A stretch of DNA of 64,000 nt, from positions 124,001 through 188,000 of the forward strand of contig NZ_JABMJK010000002.1 in the NCBI RefSeq assembly GCF_013376005.1, written 5' to 3'. The translations under genes and the position numbers were made by a program. This DNA is from Duganella sp. SG902 (GTDB lineage: Bacteria > Pseudomonadota > Gammaproteobacteria > Burkholderiales > Burkholderiaceae_D). The notes under the pieces are model-generated. The model worked only from the letters and a program-made list of their open reading frames with translations, was not told where the DNA came from and ran no database searches. Below, piece after piece: positions 8,955 through 16,507 of the stretch (positions are counted from its first letter, which is position 1; each line of letters starts with the position of its first letter).

Positions 8955-9189
8955 AACGATCTCCATATCTGCAAGAAATAATTCGCGCATCATCACCAAC
9001 CGGCGTCCAAATCAGGAGGACAACGCGGCCATGTAGTAATCCCAAGCTGCGGATGCGAAATTCTGTATGGTGGGCCGACCTGTCTTCTTCAGAATTCATC
9101 GCATGATCAAAAACAGAATCAAGGTTTGCAAAGTCAATGCCATGACGTTTCAGATTCTGGACCCTCTTGTTTTCATCCCAGGTAAGCAT
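8917..9189 (-). CDS. brnT: BrnT-family type II toxin (ribonuclease)
   Basis: 90 aa. The start WDENKRVQNLKRHGIDFANLDSVF region matches the BrnT pattern (W-D-x-x-K-x-x-x-N-x-x-K-H-G-[IV]-x-F). The core LLHGRVVLLIWTPVGDDARIISCR matches the usual RVVYV...RIISAR strand. BrnT is a RelE-fold mRNA endonuclease normally neutralised by BrnA. The last 13 residues (after RIISCR) run through the start of the partner gene and are atypical. The AT-rich composition contrasts with the flanking DUF885 and response-regulator genes. Confidence 0.82.
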   Translation of the reverse strand: MLTWDENKRVQNLKRHGIDFANLDSVFDHAMNSEEDRSAHHTEFRIRSLGLLHGRVVLLIWTPVGDDARIISCRYGDRYDTQKYFKSILY

Positions 9190-9352
9190 GGGACGATGTT
9201 GTCACTTCATGGTAGGCCGCCGTTTGAGGCGAATCAAGCGGGGTGAGGTGCGATTTATTGTTTGCGGGATAGCAAGAGGAGAGTGACGGGGGCCATACTA
9301 ACAAGGCGCCGGCACCAGCAAACTGTTGCCAGCACTCTGCGAACCACCGATC

Positions 9353-9940
9353 TTATTTCAGCAGGCCGGCCAGCTCCACGGCGGTTTTGACCTGCATTTT
9401 GTCGAAGATGTGGGCGCGGTGGACTTCCACCGTGCGCATGCTGATGCCCAGCTGGTCGGCCACCACCTTGTTCATCTTGCCGGCCAGGATCAGGTCCAGC
9501 ACCTCGCGCTCGCGCGTCGACAGCGTGGCCAGGCGGGCGTGGACGGCGGCGGTTTCGCCGGCGCGGCGCGAGGTGGCCAGCGCTTCCTGCACGCGGTCCA
9601 TCAGCTGGTTGTCGTTGAAGGGTTTTTCGAAGAAGTCGAAGGCGCCGCGTTTCAGCGTGTCGACCGCCATCGGCACGTCGCCGTGGCCGGTCAGGAAGAT
9701 CACCGGCATGCGCTGCGCCAGGCCGCGCGCCAGCAGCTGGTCGAACACCGCGACGCCGTTCATGTCGGGCATGCGCACGTCCAGCAGCACGCAGTCGCCG
9801 TCGGCGTCGAGCGCGCCGCCGCCGGTATGTTCAAGGAAGCGCGCGCCCGATTCGTAGGCGCGCGCCGGGATCGCCCGCGAAGTGGCCAGCCAGGTCAGTG
9901 CGTCGCGCACGACCGCTTCGTCGTCGACGATATGCAGCAT
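9353..9940 (-). CDS. FixJ/DctR-type response regulator (REC + LuxR HTH)
   Basis: 195 aa. The receiver domain (about 1-115) has the acidic pair in VDDE, phospho-acceptor Asp54 in LLDVRMPDMNG, Thr in FLTGHGD and Lys in FFEKPF. The C-terminal LuxR/GerE helix-turn-helix (about 133-192) contains LSTREREVLDLI and SMRTVEVHRAHIFDKM. FixJ-type regulators pair with HPK4 kinases such as the one at 22397-24403, yet no kinase is adjacent here. In related TRAP loci the regulator usually sits directly behind the kinase, so it may be the displaced partner. A 9-bp hairpin lies 22 bp upstream of the start. Confidence 0.9.
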   Translation of the reverse strand: MLHIVDDEAVVRDALTWLATSRAIPARAYESGARFLEHTGGGALDADGDCVLLDVRMPDMNGVAVFDQLLARGLAQRMPVIFLTGHGDVPMAVDTLKRGAFDFFEKPFNDNQLMDRVQEALATSRRAGETAAVHARLATLSTREREVLDLILAGKMNKVVADQLGISMRTVEVHRAHIFDKMQVKTAVELAGLLK

Positions 9941-9962
9941 TGCTTGGTCTCCTGTGCCGTTG

Positions 9963-9983
9963 CCAGCGGCTAGGCCGCTGGCA
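9963..9983. promoter_or_regulatory. Perfect 9-bp inverted repeat upstream of the response regulator
   Basis: GCCAGCGGC (9963-9971) and GCCGCTGGC (9975-9983) are separated by three bases. No T-run follows on either strand, so an operator or leader hairpin is as likely as a terminator for the sulfonation operon that ends at 10086. Confidence 0.45.
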
Positions 9984-10085
9984 CGAAACGTTAATATCGG
10001 TCCCGCCAGGGCGGGCCGGCACGGAAACGCTCCGCGCCAGAGCGCATTTTAGCGCAGTCCGGCGCAGGGATCGGCGGCCGCCCGT

Positions 10086-11213
10086 TCAGTCGCTGACCTC
10101 GAAGGCGGCCGGATCGAGTTCGCTCAGCCTGGCCGGGGCGCCGTCGCGCGGCGGCTGCAAGGCCTGCTGGCTCAGGCGCGCGCGCAACTGGGCCAGGTAG
10201 TCGGCGCGGCAGCGGCGCAACACGTAGTCGCGGAAGTTGTCCTGTTCGAGGTCGCGCCAGGCCCGTTCGCGCCCCGCGTCCGAGCGCGCCACGGCCGCGT
10301 TGCGCTGCGCGGCCGACAGGTCGGCGTCGCCGGCCGCCAGGCGGGTGTAGCCATAGCGGTCCATGTAGTCGCCGGTCAGCGTTTCAATCACGTTGATCTC
10401 GTCGGCCGACAGCTGCTGCCGGAACTTGTCGATGTTGGCCACGATCGGCGGGTAGCAGTTGGACGACCACAGCGCCGACAGCTGGGCGATCTGGCGCGCC
10501 TCCTGCGAGGCGCCGATGTCGAGCATCTGCGGCAGGAAGTCGATGTCGAGGAAGCCGCACAGCGCCTCCAGGGTGGCGCGCTGCTGCGACAGGAAGTCCT
10601 CGTAGCGGATGGTCAGCACGCGCTGCGGGTAGCGCTGCATCACGCGGTCGGCGGCGCGCTGCGCGGCCACCCAGGTTTCCGCGTTCAGGCGTGTGTCGAA
10701 GTCGTGGATGATGGCGCGGTTCATCGACGCCACCTGGGCGCGCGGATCGCGCACCACGTTGATGAACTGCATGTCGGGCAGCAGCTGCATCAGCTCGTCC
10801 GCGTAATGGACGTTGTCGAGCGACTTGTCCATCACCACGCGCGCGCCCTGATGCTCGCCGGCGCGCAGCAGCAGTTCCCAGTGGATGCGGTGGATGCTGC
10901 GCGGCTGGTGGCGCAGGGCCTCGAAGATCTCCACCGGGTCGAACACCATGCCCGGCCATTTGACCATGCTGACCGCCTGCAGCCCGCACAGGTCGGTCAC
11001 CAGGCGGAAGTAATGGCGGTCGTCGCCGAGGTCGCCATACAGGGGCAGCAGCGGCATGAAATCGACGATGTGCAGCGGATACGGCGAATAGAATTGCGGC
11101 GCCATGTTCAGCCGCAGGCGCAGCGCGTGGCTGCCGCAGCGGCGCAGCGGGATCATCATCACGGGGCGCGGGCGCGCGCCGGCCGCGGTGGTGGCGGGGG
11201 TGTTGGGGGTCAT
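10086..11213 (-). CDS. PAPS-dependent sulfotransferase family protein
   Basis: 375 aa. The N-terminal MMIPLRRCGSHALRLRL occupies the position of the 5'-phosphosulfate-binding loop, though it deviates from the usual PRSGTT pattern. The 3'-phosphate-binding motif is clear in the middle (NVVRDPRAQVASM). Helical Arg/Ala-rich sequence fills the C-terminal 90 residues. Such enzymes transfer the sulfuryl group of PAPS to a hydroxyl or amine, leaving PAP; the acceptor here is unknown. It is the last gene of a packed unit with an APS kinase, a DHH phosphoesterase and a CHR transporter, 10 bp behind the transporter. That context strongly supports PAPS use. No signal peptide is seen, so it should act in the cytoplasm. 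Confidence 0.8.
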   Translation of the reverse strand: MTPNTPATTAAGARPRPVMMIPLRRCGSHALRLRLNMAPQFYSPYPLHIVDFMPLLPLYGDLGDDRHYFRLVTDLCGLQAVSMVKWPGMVFDPVEIFEALRHQPRSIHRIHWELLLRAGEHQGARVVMDKSLDNVHYADELMQLLPDMQFINVVRDPRAQVASMNRAIIHDFDTRLNAETWVAAQRAADRVMQRYPQRVLTIRYEDFLSQQRATLEALCGFLDIDFLPQMLDIGASQEARQIAQLSALWSSNCYPPIVANIDKFRQQLSADEINVIETLTGDYMDRYGYTRLAAGDADLSAAQRNAAVARSDAGRERAWRDLEQDNFRDYVLRRCRADYLAQLRARLSQQALQPPRDGAPARLSELDPAAFEVSD

Positions 11214-11223
11214 GCTTGTCTCC

Positions 11224-12486
11224 TCAGAAAAATAGCCAGCCGCCCAATGCGGCGGCCAGCACGATCAGGGCGGCGTCCAGCCGCAGGCGCAGCAGCGCGA
11301 ACAGCGCGGCCGCGCACCACGCGACGGCCAGTGGTTGCACGGGATGGGCGTTGCCGATGGTGAAGGCGGCCGCGAACACCATGCCGGCCAGCGCGGCGCG
11401 CATGCCGCTCAGCGCGGCCTGCACCGAGACGCTGGCGCGCACCCGCTGCATGGCGCCGCTGGCGGCGATCATCAGCACGGCGCTGGGCACGAACATGCCG
11501 ATGGTGGCCGCCGCCGCGCCCGCCAGGCCGGCCACCTTGAGGCCGACCAGCGCCGAGCTGATCATGGCGGGGCCGGGGCTCAGCTGGGTGATCGCCAGCG
11601 CGTCGACGAATTCGCGCGGCGTCAGCCAGTGGTAGGCGTCGACCACGGTGTGCTGCAGCAGCGGGATGAACACATAGCCGCCGCCGAAGGCCAGCAGGCT
11701 CATGCTTGAGAACACGCCCAGCAACTGCAGCAGGATGGGCGAGGCGCTCAGCACCGCCAGCGCGCCCAGCGGCAGCACCAGCAGGGCGGCCAGCCGCTGC
11801 GGTCCGCGCCGGCGGCCGGCCGGCGCCATGGGCGACATGGACGACAATGGAGCGGCGCTGGCCGCGGTGCCGGCGCTGGCGGCCGGCGTGTGCGCCGGGG
11901 AGCCATAGCAGCGGTAACCGATGGCGGCGGCGATGGCCATCACGGCCAGCGTGGTGGCCAGCCCGGGCAGCGCCACCATCACCACGGCGGCGGCCACGCC
12001 CAGCGCGGCCTGGCGGCGGTCGCGCACCGCGCTTTGCCACAGGCGCCAGCCGGCGGCCAGCACGATGGCCACGATGGCCGGCGCGATGCCGCGAAACACC
12101 GGGCCCAGCGCCGCCATGCCGCCGTAGCGCAGGTAGAGCGAGCCCAGCGCCACCATGCACAAAAACGCCGGCAGCACGGCGCACACGATGGCGATGGCGG
12201 CGCCGGCCACGCCGCGCAGGCGGTAGCCGGCGTAGGCGGCCACGTTCACCGCCACCGGGCCGGGCAGCACGGACGCCAGCGCCAGGCCATCCAGCAGTTC
12301 GGCCGGCGCCAGCAGGCGGCGCCGCTCGCACAGCACCTGCTGGGTGACCGAGACCATGGCCATGAAGCCGCCAACGCTGGTGCAGCCGATGCGCAGGAAC
12401 AGCAGCGCCAGCATGGCCAGGCTGACTGGCGCGGCGGCCGTCAGCGCGGACGGCGGCGCCTGCAGGGTGAGGGGATCAGGACGCAT
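11224..12486 (-). CDS. chrA: CHR-family transporter (ChrA; chromate/sulfate)
   Basis: 420 aa, with two homologous halves as in bidomain ChrA proteins. The first CHR motif region is FLRIGCTSVGGFMAMV with LPGPVAVNVAAYAGY. The second half has FGGGYVFIPLLQ and LSPGPAMISSALVGLK. About ten hydrophobic segments are present, with a polar, Ala/Ser-rich linker near residues 195-230. ChrA is known as a chromate exporter, and sulfate is a chromate analogue. Its start overlaps the DHH gene by 11 bp and it is followed 10 bp later by a sulfotransferase. There is no chrB regulator. The context suggests oxyanion (sulfate) transport for PAPS synthesis rather than, or besides, chromate resistance. Confidence 0.85.
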   Translation of the reverse strand: MRPDPLTLQAPPSALTAAAPVSLAMLALLFLRIGCTSVGGFMAMVSVTQQVLCERRRLLAPAELLDGLALASVLPGPVAVNVAAYAGYRLRGVAGAAIAIVCAVLPAFLCMVALGSLYLRYGGMAALGPVFRGIAPAIVAIVLAAGWRLWQSAVRDRRQAALGVAAAVVMVALPGLATTLAVMAIAAAIGYRCYGSPAHTPAASAGTAASAAPLSSMSPMAPAGRRRGPQRLAALLVLPLGALAVLSASPILLQLLGVFSSMSLLAFGGGYVFIPLLQHTVVDAYHWLTPREFVDALAITQLSPGPAMISSALVGLKVAGLAGAAAATIGMFVPSAVLMIAASGAMQRVRASVSVQAALSGMRAALAGMVFAAAFTIGNAHPVQPLAVAWCAAALFALLRLRLDAALIVLAAALGGWLFF

Positions 12487-13453
12487 GGCGGGGCGGCGCG
12501 TCCGGCGCGAAATAGGCGCCGAAGCGGCCGATGAACTGCGCCAGCTCGGCGGCCGGCAGGCGGTTGATGCCGGCCGCCGCCTTGCGGCCGCCGCCGCTGT
12601 CGAATTGCTGGCACAGCATGCAGGCGCTGCGCGCCAGCGGCTGGCCGGAGCGCACGCTGATCAGGTAATCGCCGTCGCTGCGGGTCAGCACCACGGCGAA
12701 CGCGGCCTGCGGCGCCGCCGCCGCCAGCCGGTTGGCCAGCACGCCGCTGCCGCGCCGCGCCCAGGGCGCCGCCGGCAGCAGGTAGACCGCGTTGCCGTCC
12801 TGCTGCCAGTGCGGTTGCAGTTCCTGCAGCCGCGCGCAGTCGGCGCGGTAGGCCGCGTGCAGCTCGCGGTACAGCGGGGTTTGCATGAATTCGAACGGGT
12901 CCTCATACGCGTGCAGCGCCTGGTACAGCGCGGCCGGGGCGATGTGCAGGTCGGCCTCGGATTCGCCGTAGGCGTTGTAGTTGAGCGTCTGGCCCAGCTC
13001 GGCCAGCGCGGCGGTGCTGGCCGCATCGAGCGCCATGCTGTCGGCCAGCGCCCGCGCGGCGGCCGCCAGGTTGTCGCCAAACGCGGCCGCCACCGCCCAC
13101 GGCCGGTAGCGGCCGCCGAGCTGGCGGTCCACCAGGATGCTGGTGCAAACCTCGGGCGCGCCGTCGCAATGCAGTTCCAGCCGGGGATGCTCGGAGGCGC
13201 AATCGGCCGCGTGGTGGTCGAACCAGGTGACGCGGGCGCCATCGTCCAGCAGGCGCCGCAGTTCGCCGGCGTTGGCGTCCAGCGATATGTCGAGCACCAG
13301 CAGCGCGCTGCCGGCGCCGTCCGGAACGCGGCGCAGCAGTTCGATGTCGCGCTTGGCGCCGGTGATCAGCGTGCGTTGCGCCGGCGTGTGCAGGCGCAAC
13401 ATATGCAGCGCGCACAGGCCATCGGCGTCGCCGTTGAAGATGTCGTAGTCCAT
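12476..13453 (-). CDS. DHH-family phosphoesterase, candidate PAP phosphatase (NrnA-like)
   Basis: 325 aa. The N-terminal metal site motif FNGDADGLCALH is followed by LDISLD and the signature DHH in WFDHHAAD near residue 78. A C-terminal DHHA1-type glycine-rich segment (SGGGRKAAAGINRLP) lies near residue 290. DHH/DHHA1 enzymes such as NrnA hydrolyse short oligonucleotides and 3'-phosphoadenosine-5'-phosphate. Lying four bases behind an APS kinase and in the same unit as a sulfotransferase, it is well placed to turn PAP into AMP and phosphate. That role is inferred from context; nanoRNase or cyclic dinucleotide hydrolysis are alternatives. It overlaps the start of chrA by 11 bp. Confidence 0.82.
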   Translation of the reverse strand: MDYDIFNGDADGLCALHMLRLHTPAQRTLITGAKRDIELLRRVPDGAGSALLVLDISLDANAGELRRLLDDGARVTWFDHHAADCASEHPRLELHCDGAPEVCTSILVDRQLGGRYRPWAVAAAFGDNLAAAARALADSMALDAASTAALAELGQTLNYNAYGESEADLHIAPAALYQALHAYEDPFEFMQTPLYRELHAAYRADCARLQELQPHWQQDGNAVYLLPAAPWARRGSGVLANRLAAAAPQAAFAVVLTRSDGDYLISVRSGQPLARSACMLCQQFDSGGGRKAAAGINRLPAAELAQFIGRFGAYFAPDAPPRHAS

Positions 13454-13457
13454 GGTT

Positions 13458-14072
13458 TCAGCGCAGGCGTGGGGCCAGGTGGCGCCGCAGTTCGGTGCAG
13501 GCCTGTTCGATGCTCAGCTGGGCCGTGTCCAGCGCCAGCGCCGGCGCCGTTGGCACCTCGTACGGCGCCGAAATGCCGGTGAACTCCGGGATCAGGCCGG
13601 CGCGGGCTTTCTGGTACAGGCCCTTGGGGTCGCGCTCCTCGCACACCGCGCAGGCGGTGCTCACATAGGTCTCGATGAAGTTGTCGGCGCCGATGATGGT
13701 GCGGGCCAGCTCGCGGTCGCTGCGCAGCGGCGAGATGAACGCGCAGATCACGATCAGGCCGGCGTCGTTCAGCAGCCGCGCCACCTCGGCGCTGCGGCGG
13801 ATGTTCTCGCGGCGGTCGCCGCTGCTGAAGCCGAGGTCGCTGTTCAGGTGGTGGCGCAGGTTGTCGCCGTCCAGCACGTAGGCCAGCCGGCCCTCGCTGC
13901 ACAGGCGCCGCTCCAGCGCGTAGGCCAGGGTCGACTTGCCGGCCCCGCTGAGGCCGGTCAGCCAGACCGTGGCGGCCTGCTGGCCCAGTTGCTGCAGGCG
14001 CTCGTGGGATGTGACGGCGCCAGTGTGCCAGAAGACCTGGGGTAAGGTCTGCAGTTGTTCAATGCTGCCCAT
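13458..14072 (-). CDS. cysC: Adenylylsulfate (APS) kinase
   Basis: 204 aa, full length for CysC. Walker A is GLSGAGKS near residues 40-47. The APS-binding segment LDGDNLRHHLNSDLGFS is followed by RRENIRR, and the conserved PKGLYQKARAG-x-IPEFTGI-x-APYE block lies near residues 150-172. It phosphorylates APS to PAPS. Standalone CysC outside a cysDNC cluster usually serves sulfonation rather than assimilation. No ATP sulfurylase is in the window, so APS must come from elsewhere. It is 25 bp behind the MCP gene and 4 bp ahead of the DHH gene. Confidence 0.95.
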   Translation of the reverse strand: MGSIEQLQTLPQVFWHTGAVTSHERLQQLGQQAATVWLTGLSGAGKSTLAYALERRLCSEGRLAYVLDGDNLRHHLNSDLGFSSGDRRENIRRSAEVARLLNDAGLIVICAFISPLRSDRELARTIIGADNFIETYVSTACAVCEERDPKGLYQKARAGLIPEFTGISAPYEVPTAPALALDTAQLSIEQACTELRRHLAPRLR

Positions 14073-14097
14073 GTAAGCTCCCGGAGAGTATCAGGTA

Positions 14098-15783
14098 TCA
14101 GACTTGTTCCCAGGCGTCGGCTGGCGCCTGCTGCGATTTGGTGGCGCCGTGCGTCAGGCGCGGCGCCGGCTTGTTGCGGCCCAGCGCGGCGACGCTGGCC
14201 GGGCGCTGCGCGACAGTGCTGAGGCGGAAGGTGCTGACCACGTCGTTCAGGCTGTTGACCTGGTCCTGCATCGCTTGCGCGGCGGCCGCCGCCTCCTCGA
14301 CCAGCGCGGCGTTCTGCTGGGTGACGTCGTCCATCTGGGTCACGGCGTCGTTGATCTGCTCGATGCCGGCCGTCTGCTCCTGGCTGGCCATCATGATTTC
14401 CGACATGATGTCGGTCACGCGCTTGACGCTGGACACCACCTCGTCCATGGTGGCGCCGGCCTGCTCGACCAGCCGGTTGCCGGCCTGCACCTTGTCGACC
14501 GAGTCGCCGATCAGTTCCTTGATTTCCTTGGCGGCGGCGGCGCTGCGCTGGGCCAGCGTGCGCACCTCGGTGGCGACCACGGCGAAGCCGCGTCCCTGTT
14601 CGCCGGCGCGCGCCGCCTCCACCGCCGCGTTCAGCGCCAGGATGTTGGTCTGGAACGCGATGCCGTCGATCACGGCGATGATGTCGACAATCTTGTGGGC
14701 CGAGGTGTCGATGGCGGCCATGGTGTCGACCACCTGGGCCACCACCGCGCCGCCCTTGGCCGCCACGTTGGAGGCCGACGCCGCCAGCCCGTTGGCCTGG
14801 CGCGCGCGGTCGGTATTCAGGCGCACGGTGCTGGTCAGCTCCTCCATCGAGGAGGCGGTTTCCTCCAGCGTGCTGGCCTGCTGTTCGGTGCGCGAGGACA
14901 GGTCGAGGTTGCCGTTGGCGATCTGGCCGGCGGCGCTGGCGATGGTTTCGGTGCTGACGTACACCTGGCCGACGATGCGGGTCAGGCCGTCGCGCATGTC
15001 CTGCATCGCGTGCAGCAGGCTGTGTTCGTCGCCGCGGCGCGTGTGGATCGGCACGGTCAGGTTGCCGGCCGCGATTTCCGCCGCGATGGCGGCCGCCTGC
15101 TCGGGTTCGCAGCCGAGCTGGCGCACCACGCTGCGGGTGATCAGCCAGGCCGCCGCCACGCTGCACAGCAGGGCCAGCGAGCCGGCGATCAGCATCTGGT
15201 TGCGGGCGCGCTCATACGCCGCCTCCGCCTGCGCCACCGCCTCGGTGTTCTGCTTTTCCTCCAGCGCGATCAGCTCGCGGATCATTTCCCACCATTTCTT
15301 CTGCACGGGGCGGAATTTGTAGCGCAACAGCTGATAGGCCTCGTCCTGCTGCTGGCCCAGCGCCAGTTCCTGCGCCTGCTTGTAGAACGGCGCCGCCAGT
15401 TCGGCCTGCTGGCGGATTTGCTCCAGCAGTTGTTTTTCCTCGGCGGTGGTGATGCTGCCGTCGCCAAACATGCGCGTCATGGTGGCGACGGCGTCGGCGA
15501 ATTTCTTTTCCTGGTCGCCAATGCGCTTGATCTCGATCTGGATTTCCTTCTCTTCCTTCAGCAGGATCAGGTTGCGCAGCGCCAGCGCGCGCTCGGTGAC
15601 GGTGAGGTCCATGGTCTGCGCCAGCCTGGTTTCCACATCGTTCACCTTGGTAATTTCGATCATGCGGTCCTGGATCTGCCGCATGCTGGTCAAGCCCAGC
15701 AAAATGACCACCAGCAGCAGCGCCGACACCAGGCCGAAGCCCACACCCAGCCGCTTGGCTACCGTCATGTTTTGTAACTTCAT
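14098..15783 (-). CDS. Methyl-accepting chemotaxis protein (4HB-type sensor)
   Basis: 561 aa. The first transmembrane helix is about residues 11-32. A helical periplasmic 4HB-like domain (about 35-190) follows, then the second helix (about 196-214), a HAMP-like segment and the signalling domain. The hairpin tip is very well conserved (IDGIAFQTNILALNAAVEAARAGEQGRGFAVVA, given here as its recognisable core). Gln/Glu pairs fit methylation sites. The C-terminus ends DAWEQV, similar in style to the W-E-x-F pentapeptide that tethers CheR/CheB. The receptor signals through CheA/CheW, and its ligand is unknown. Only 25 bp separate it from cysC with no terminator, so it may head the sulfonation operon. 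A perfect palindrome lies 38 bp upstream of its start. Confidence 0.9.
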   Translation of the reverse strand: MKLQNMTVAKRLGVGFGLVSALLLVVILLGLTSMRQIQDRMIEITKVNDVETRLAQTMDLTVTERALALRNLILLKEEKEIQIEIKRIGDQEKKFADAVATMTRMFGDGSITTAEEKQLLEQIRQQAELAAPFYKQAQELALGQQQDEAYQLLRYKFRPVQKKWWEMIRELIALEEKQNTEAVAQAEAAYERARNQMLIAGSLALLCSVAAAWLITRSVVRQLGCEPEQAAAIAAEIAAGNLTVPIHTRRGDEHSLLHAMQDMRDGLTRIVGQVYVSTETIASAAGQIANGNLDLSSRTEQQASTLEETASSMEELTSTVRLNTDRARQANGLAASASNVAAKGGAVVAQVVDTMAAIDTSAHKIVDIIAVIDGIAFQTNILALNAAVEAARAGEQGRGFAVVATEVRTLAQRSAAAAKEIKELIGDSVDKVQAGNRLVEQAGATMDEVVSSVKRVTDIMSEIMMASQEQTAGIEQINDAVTQMDDVTQQNAALVEEAAAAAQAMQDQVNSLNDVVSTFRLSTVAQRPASVAALGRNKPAPRLTHGATKSQQAPADAWEQV

Positions 15784-15820
15784 GTTTTTCCCCTAACTCA
15801 AAATACATTTGCTGCATACA

Positions 15821-15841
15821 CATATGCGCAATTCGCATATG
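15821..15841. promoter_or_regulatory. Perfect palindrome upstream of the MCP/sulfonation unit
   Basis: CATATGCG (15821-15828), a 5-bp spacer and CGCATATG (15834-15841) form a perfect 8-bp inverted repeat 38 bp upstream of the MCP start. Size and position fit a dimeric regulator's operator. The regulator is unknown. Confidence 0.5.
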
Positions 15842-16037
15842 ACATCTTAGGGGGTGTTTTCGTTTGAATTGTCTCCATTAATCACTTTTAGCGCGGGCGC
15901 AACAAAAGAAATAACCGGAAAAGGTATTGACGTTTCTGTGTGGAAACTGTATATAGCGGGGCGTGCAACGTGAGCGAAGTGTTAACTATCGGTTACTTTT
16001 ATGTGTGAAGTGTGGAAGGGAACATAAGGACGCGGAT

Positions 16038-16106
16038 TCAGGCGGCGTCGGCGGCCGCCGGCAGCTGGAAGGTGAAAATGGTGCCACCTTGCGGGTTGGC
16101 GCGGGG
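16038..16106 (-). pseudogene. Remnant: last 22 codons of a sensor histidine kinase
   Basis: Read on the minus strand the segment encodes RANPQGGTIFTFQLPAAADA then Ala and a stop. The first 15 residues are identical to the C-terminus of the intact kinase at 22397-24403 (RANPQGGTIFTFQLP), after which the tails differ. Homology stops abruptly at 16106 beside an IS-like end. It is therefore the leftover 3' end of a second, closely related kinase gene or of a duplicated copy. Confidence 0.8.
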
Positions 16107-16132
16107 CGTTCTAGCGCGGTTGCGTGGCCAGG

Positions 16133-16222
16133 TGTCTCCGGGAGCATCAGAATGGTCCCATCCGGTGCGGTCTGGTTCAAAATGATCCAGGTACGCGAGA
16201 ATTTCTTATCATTCGATACCAA
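16133..16222. mobile_element. Probable IS end with repeated terminal motifs (IS21-like)
   Basis: Starting TGTCTCCGGGAGC, the segment contains spaced partial repeats (ATGGTCC, AAATGATCC, AGAATTTCTTATCATTCGA) in the manner of IS21-family ends with multiple transposase sites. It abuts the kinase remnant. No IS21 transposase is present. The family assignment is from pattern only. Confidence 0.35.
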
Positions 16223-16257
16223 GCCCAAGCCCCAGTAGCCACTGGCAGACATTCTGG

Positions 16258-16371
16258 CCAGATTGCGGTCCGGCCGATGCTCATGCTTTCGCTGACGTTC
16301 CGGACGCTCAGGCCCTGTTCTGTGATCATCCGCTTCGCCGTGTGCACCGCTCCGCGCCACGCCGATCGCAC
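16258..16371 (-). pseudogene. Fragment of an IS3-family OrfA (transposase HTH)
   Basis: About 38 codons read AVHTAKRMITEQGLSVRNVS followed by ESMSIGRTAIW. This matches the helix-turn-helix core of IS3-group OrfA proteins (Q-G-x-S-V-x-x-V-...-G-x-x-x-x-x-W). The frame then runs into the IS21-like end. No start, no OrfB and no matching terminal repeats are seen, so it is inert debris. Confidence 0.55.
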
Positions 16372-16507
16372 ACAGATCCAATGCCCCCTCGGTACGTCCT
16401 GATGTTGTCCTATCGCCGCGCTCGCCGGTTGCGGTCAACCGACCAGTTACTCACTCTGCTAACTCGTTGCAAAGAACCGGGCCATGCAAGACGGTATCTG
16501 ACCCCGT

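Noticed and set aside
9190..9352. Possible small gene between brnT and the response regulator
   Set aside because: No open frame with an RBS; only 163 bp of spacer.
11224..12486. Chromate-resistance island
   Set aside because: No chrB/C/F or metal-resistance genes; the gene is embedded in a sulfonation unit.
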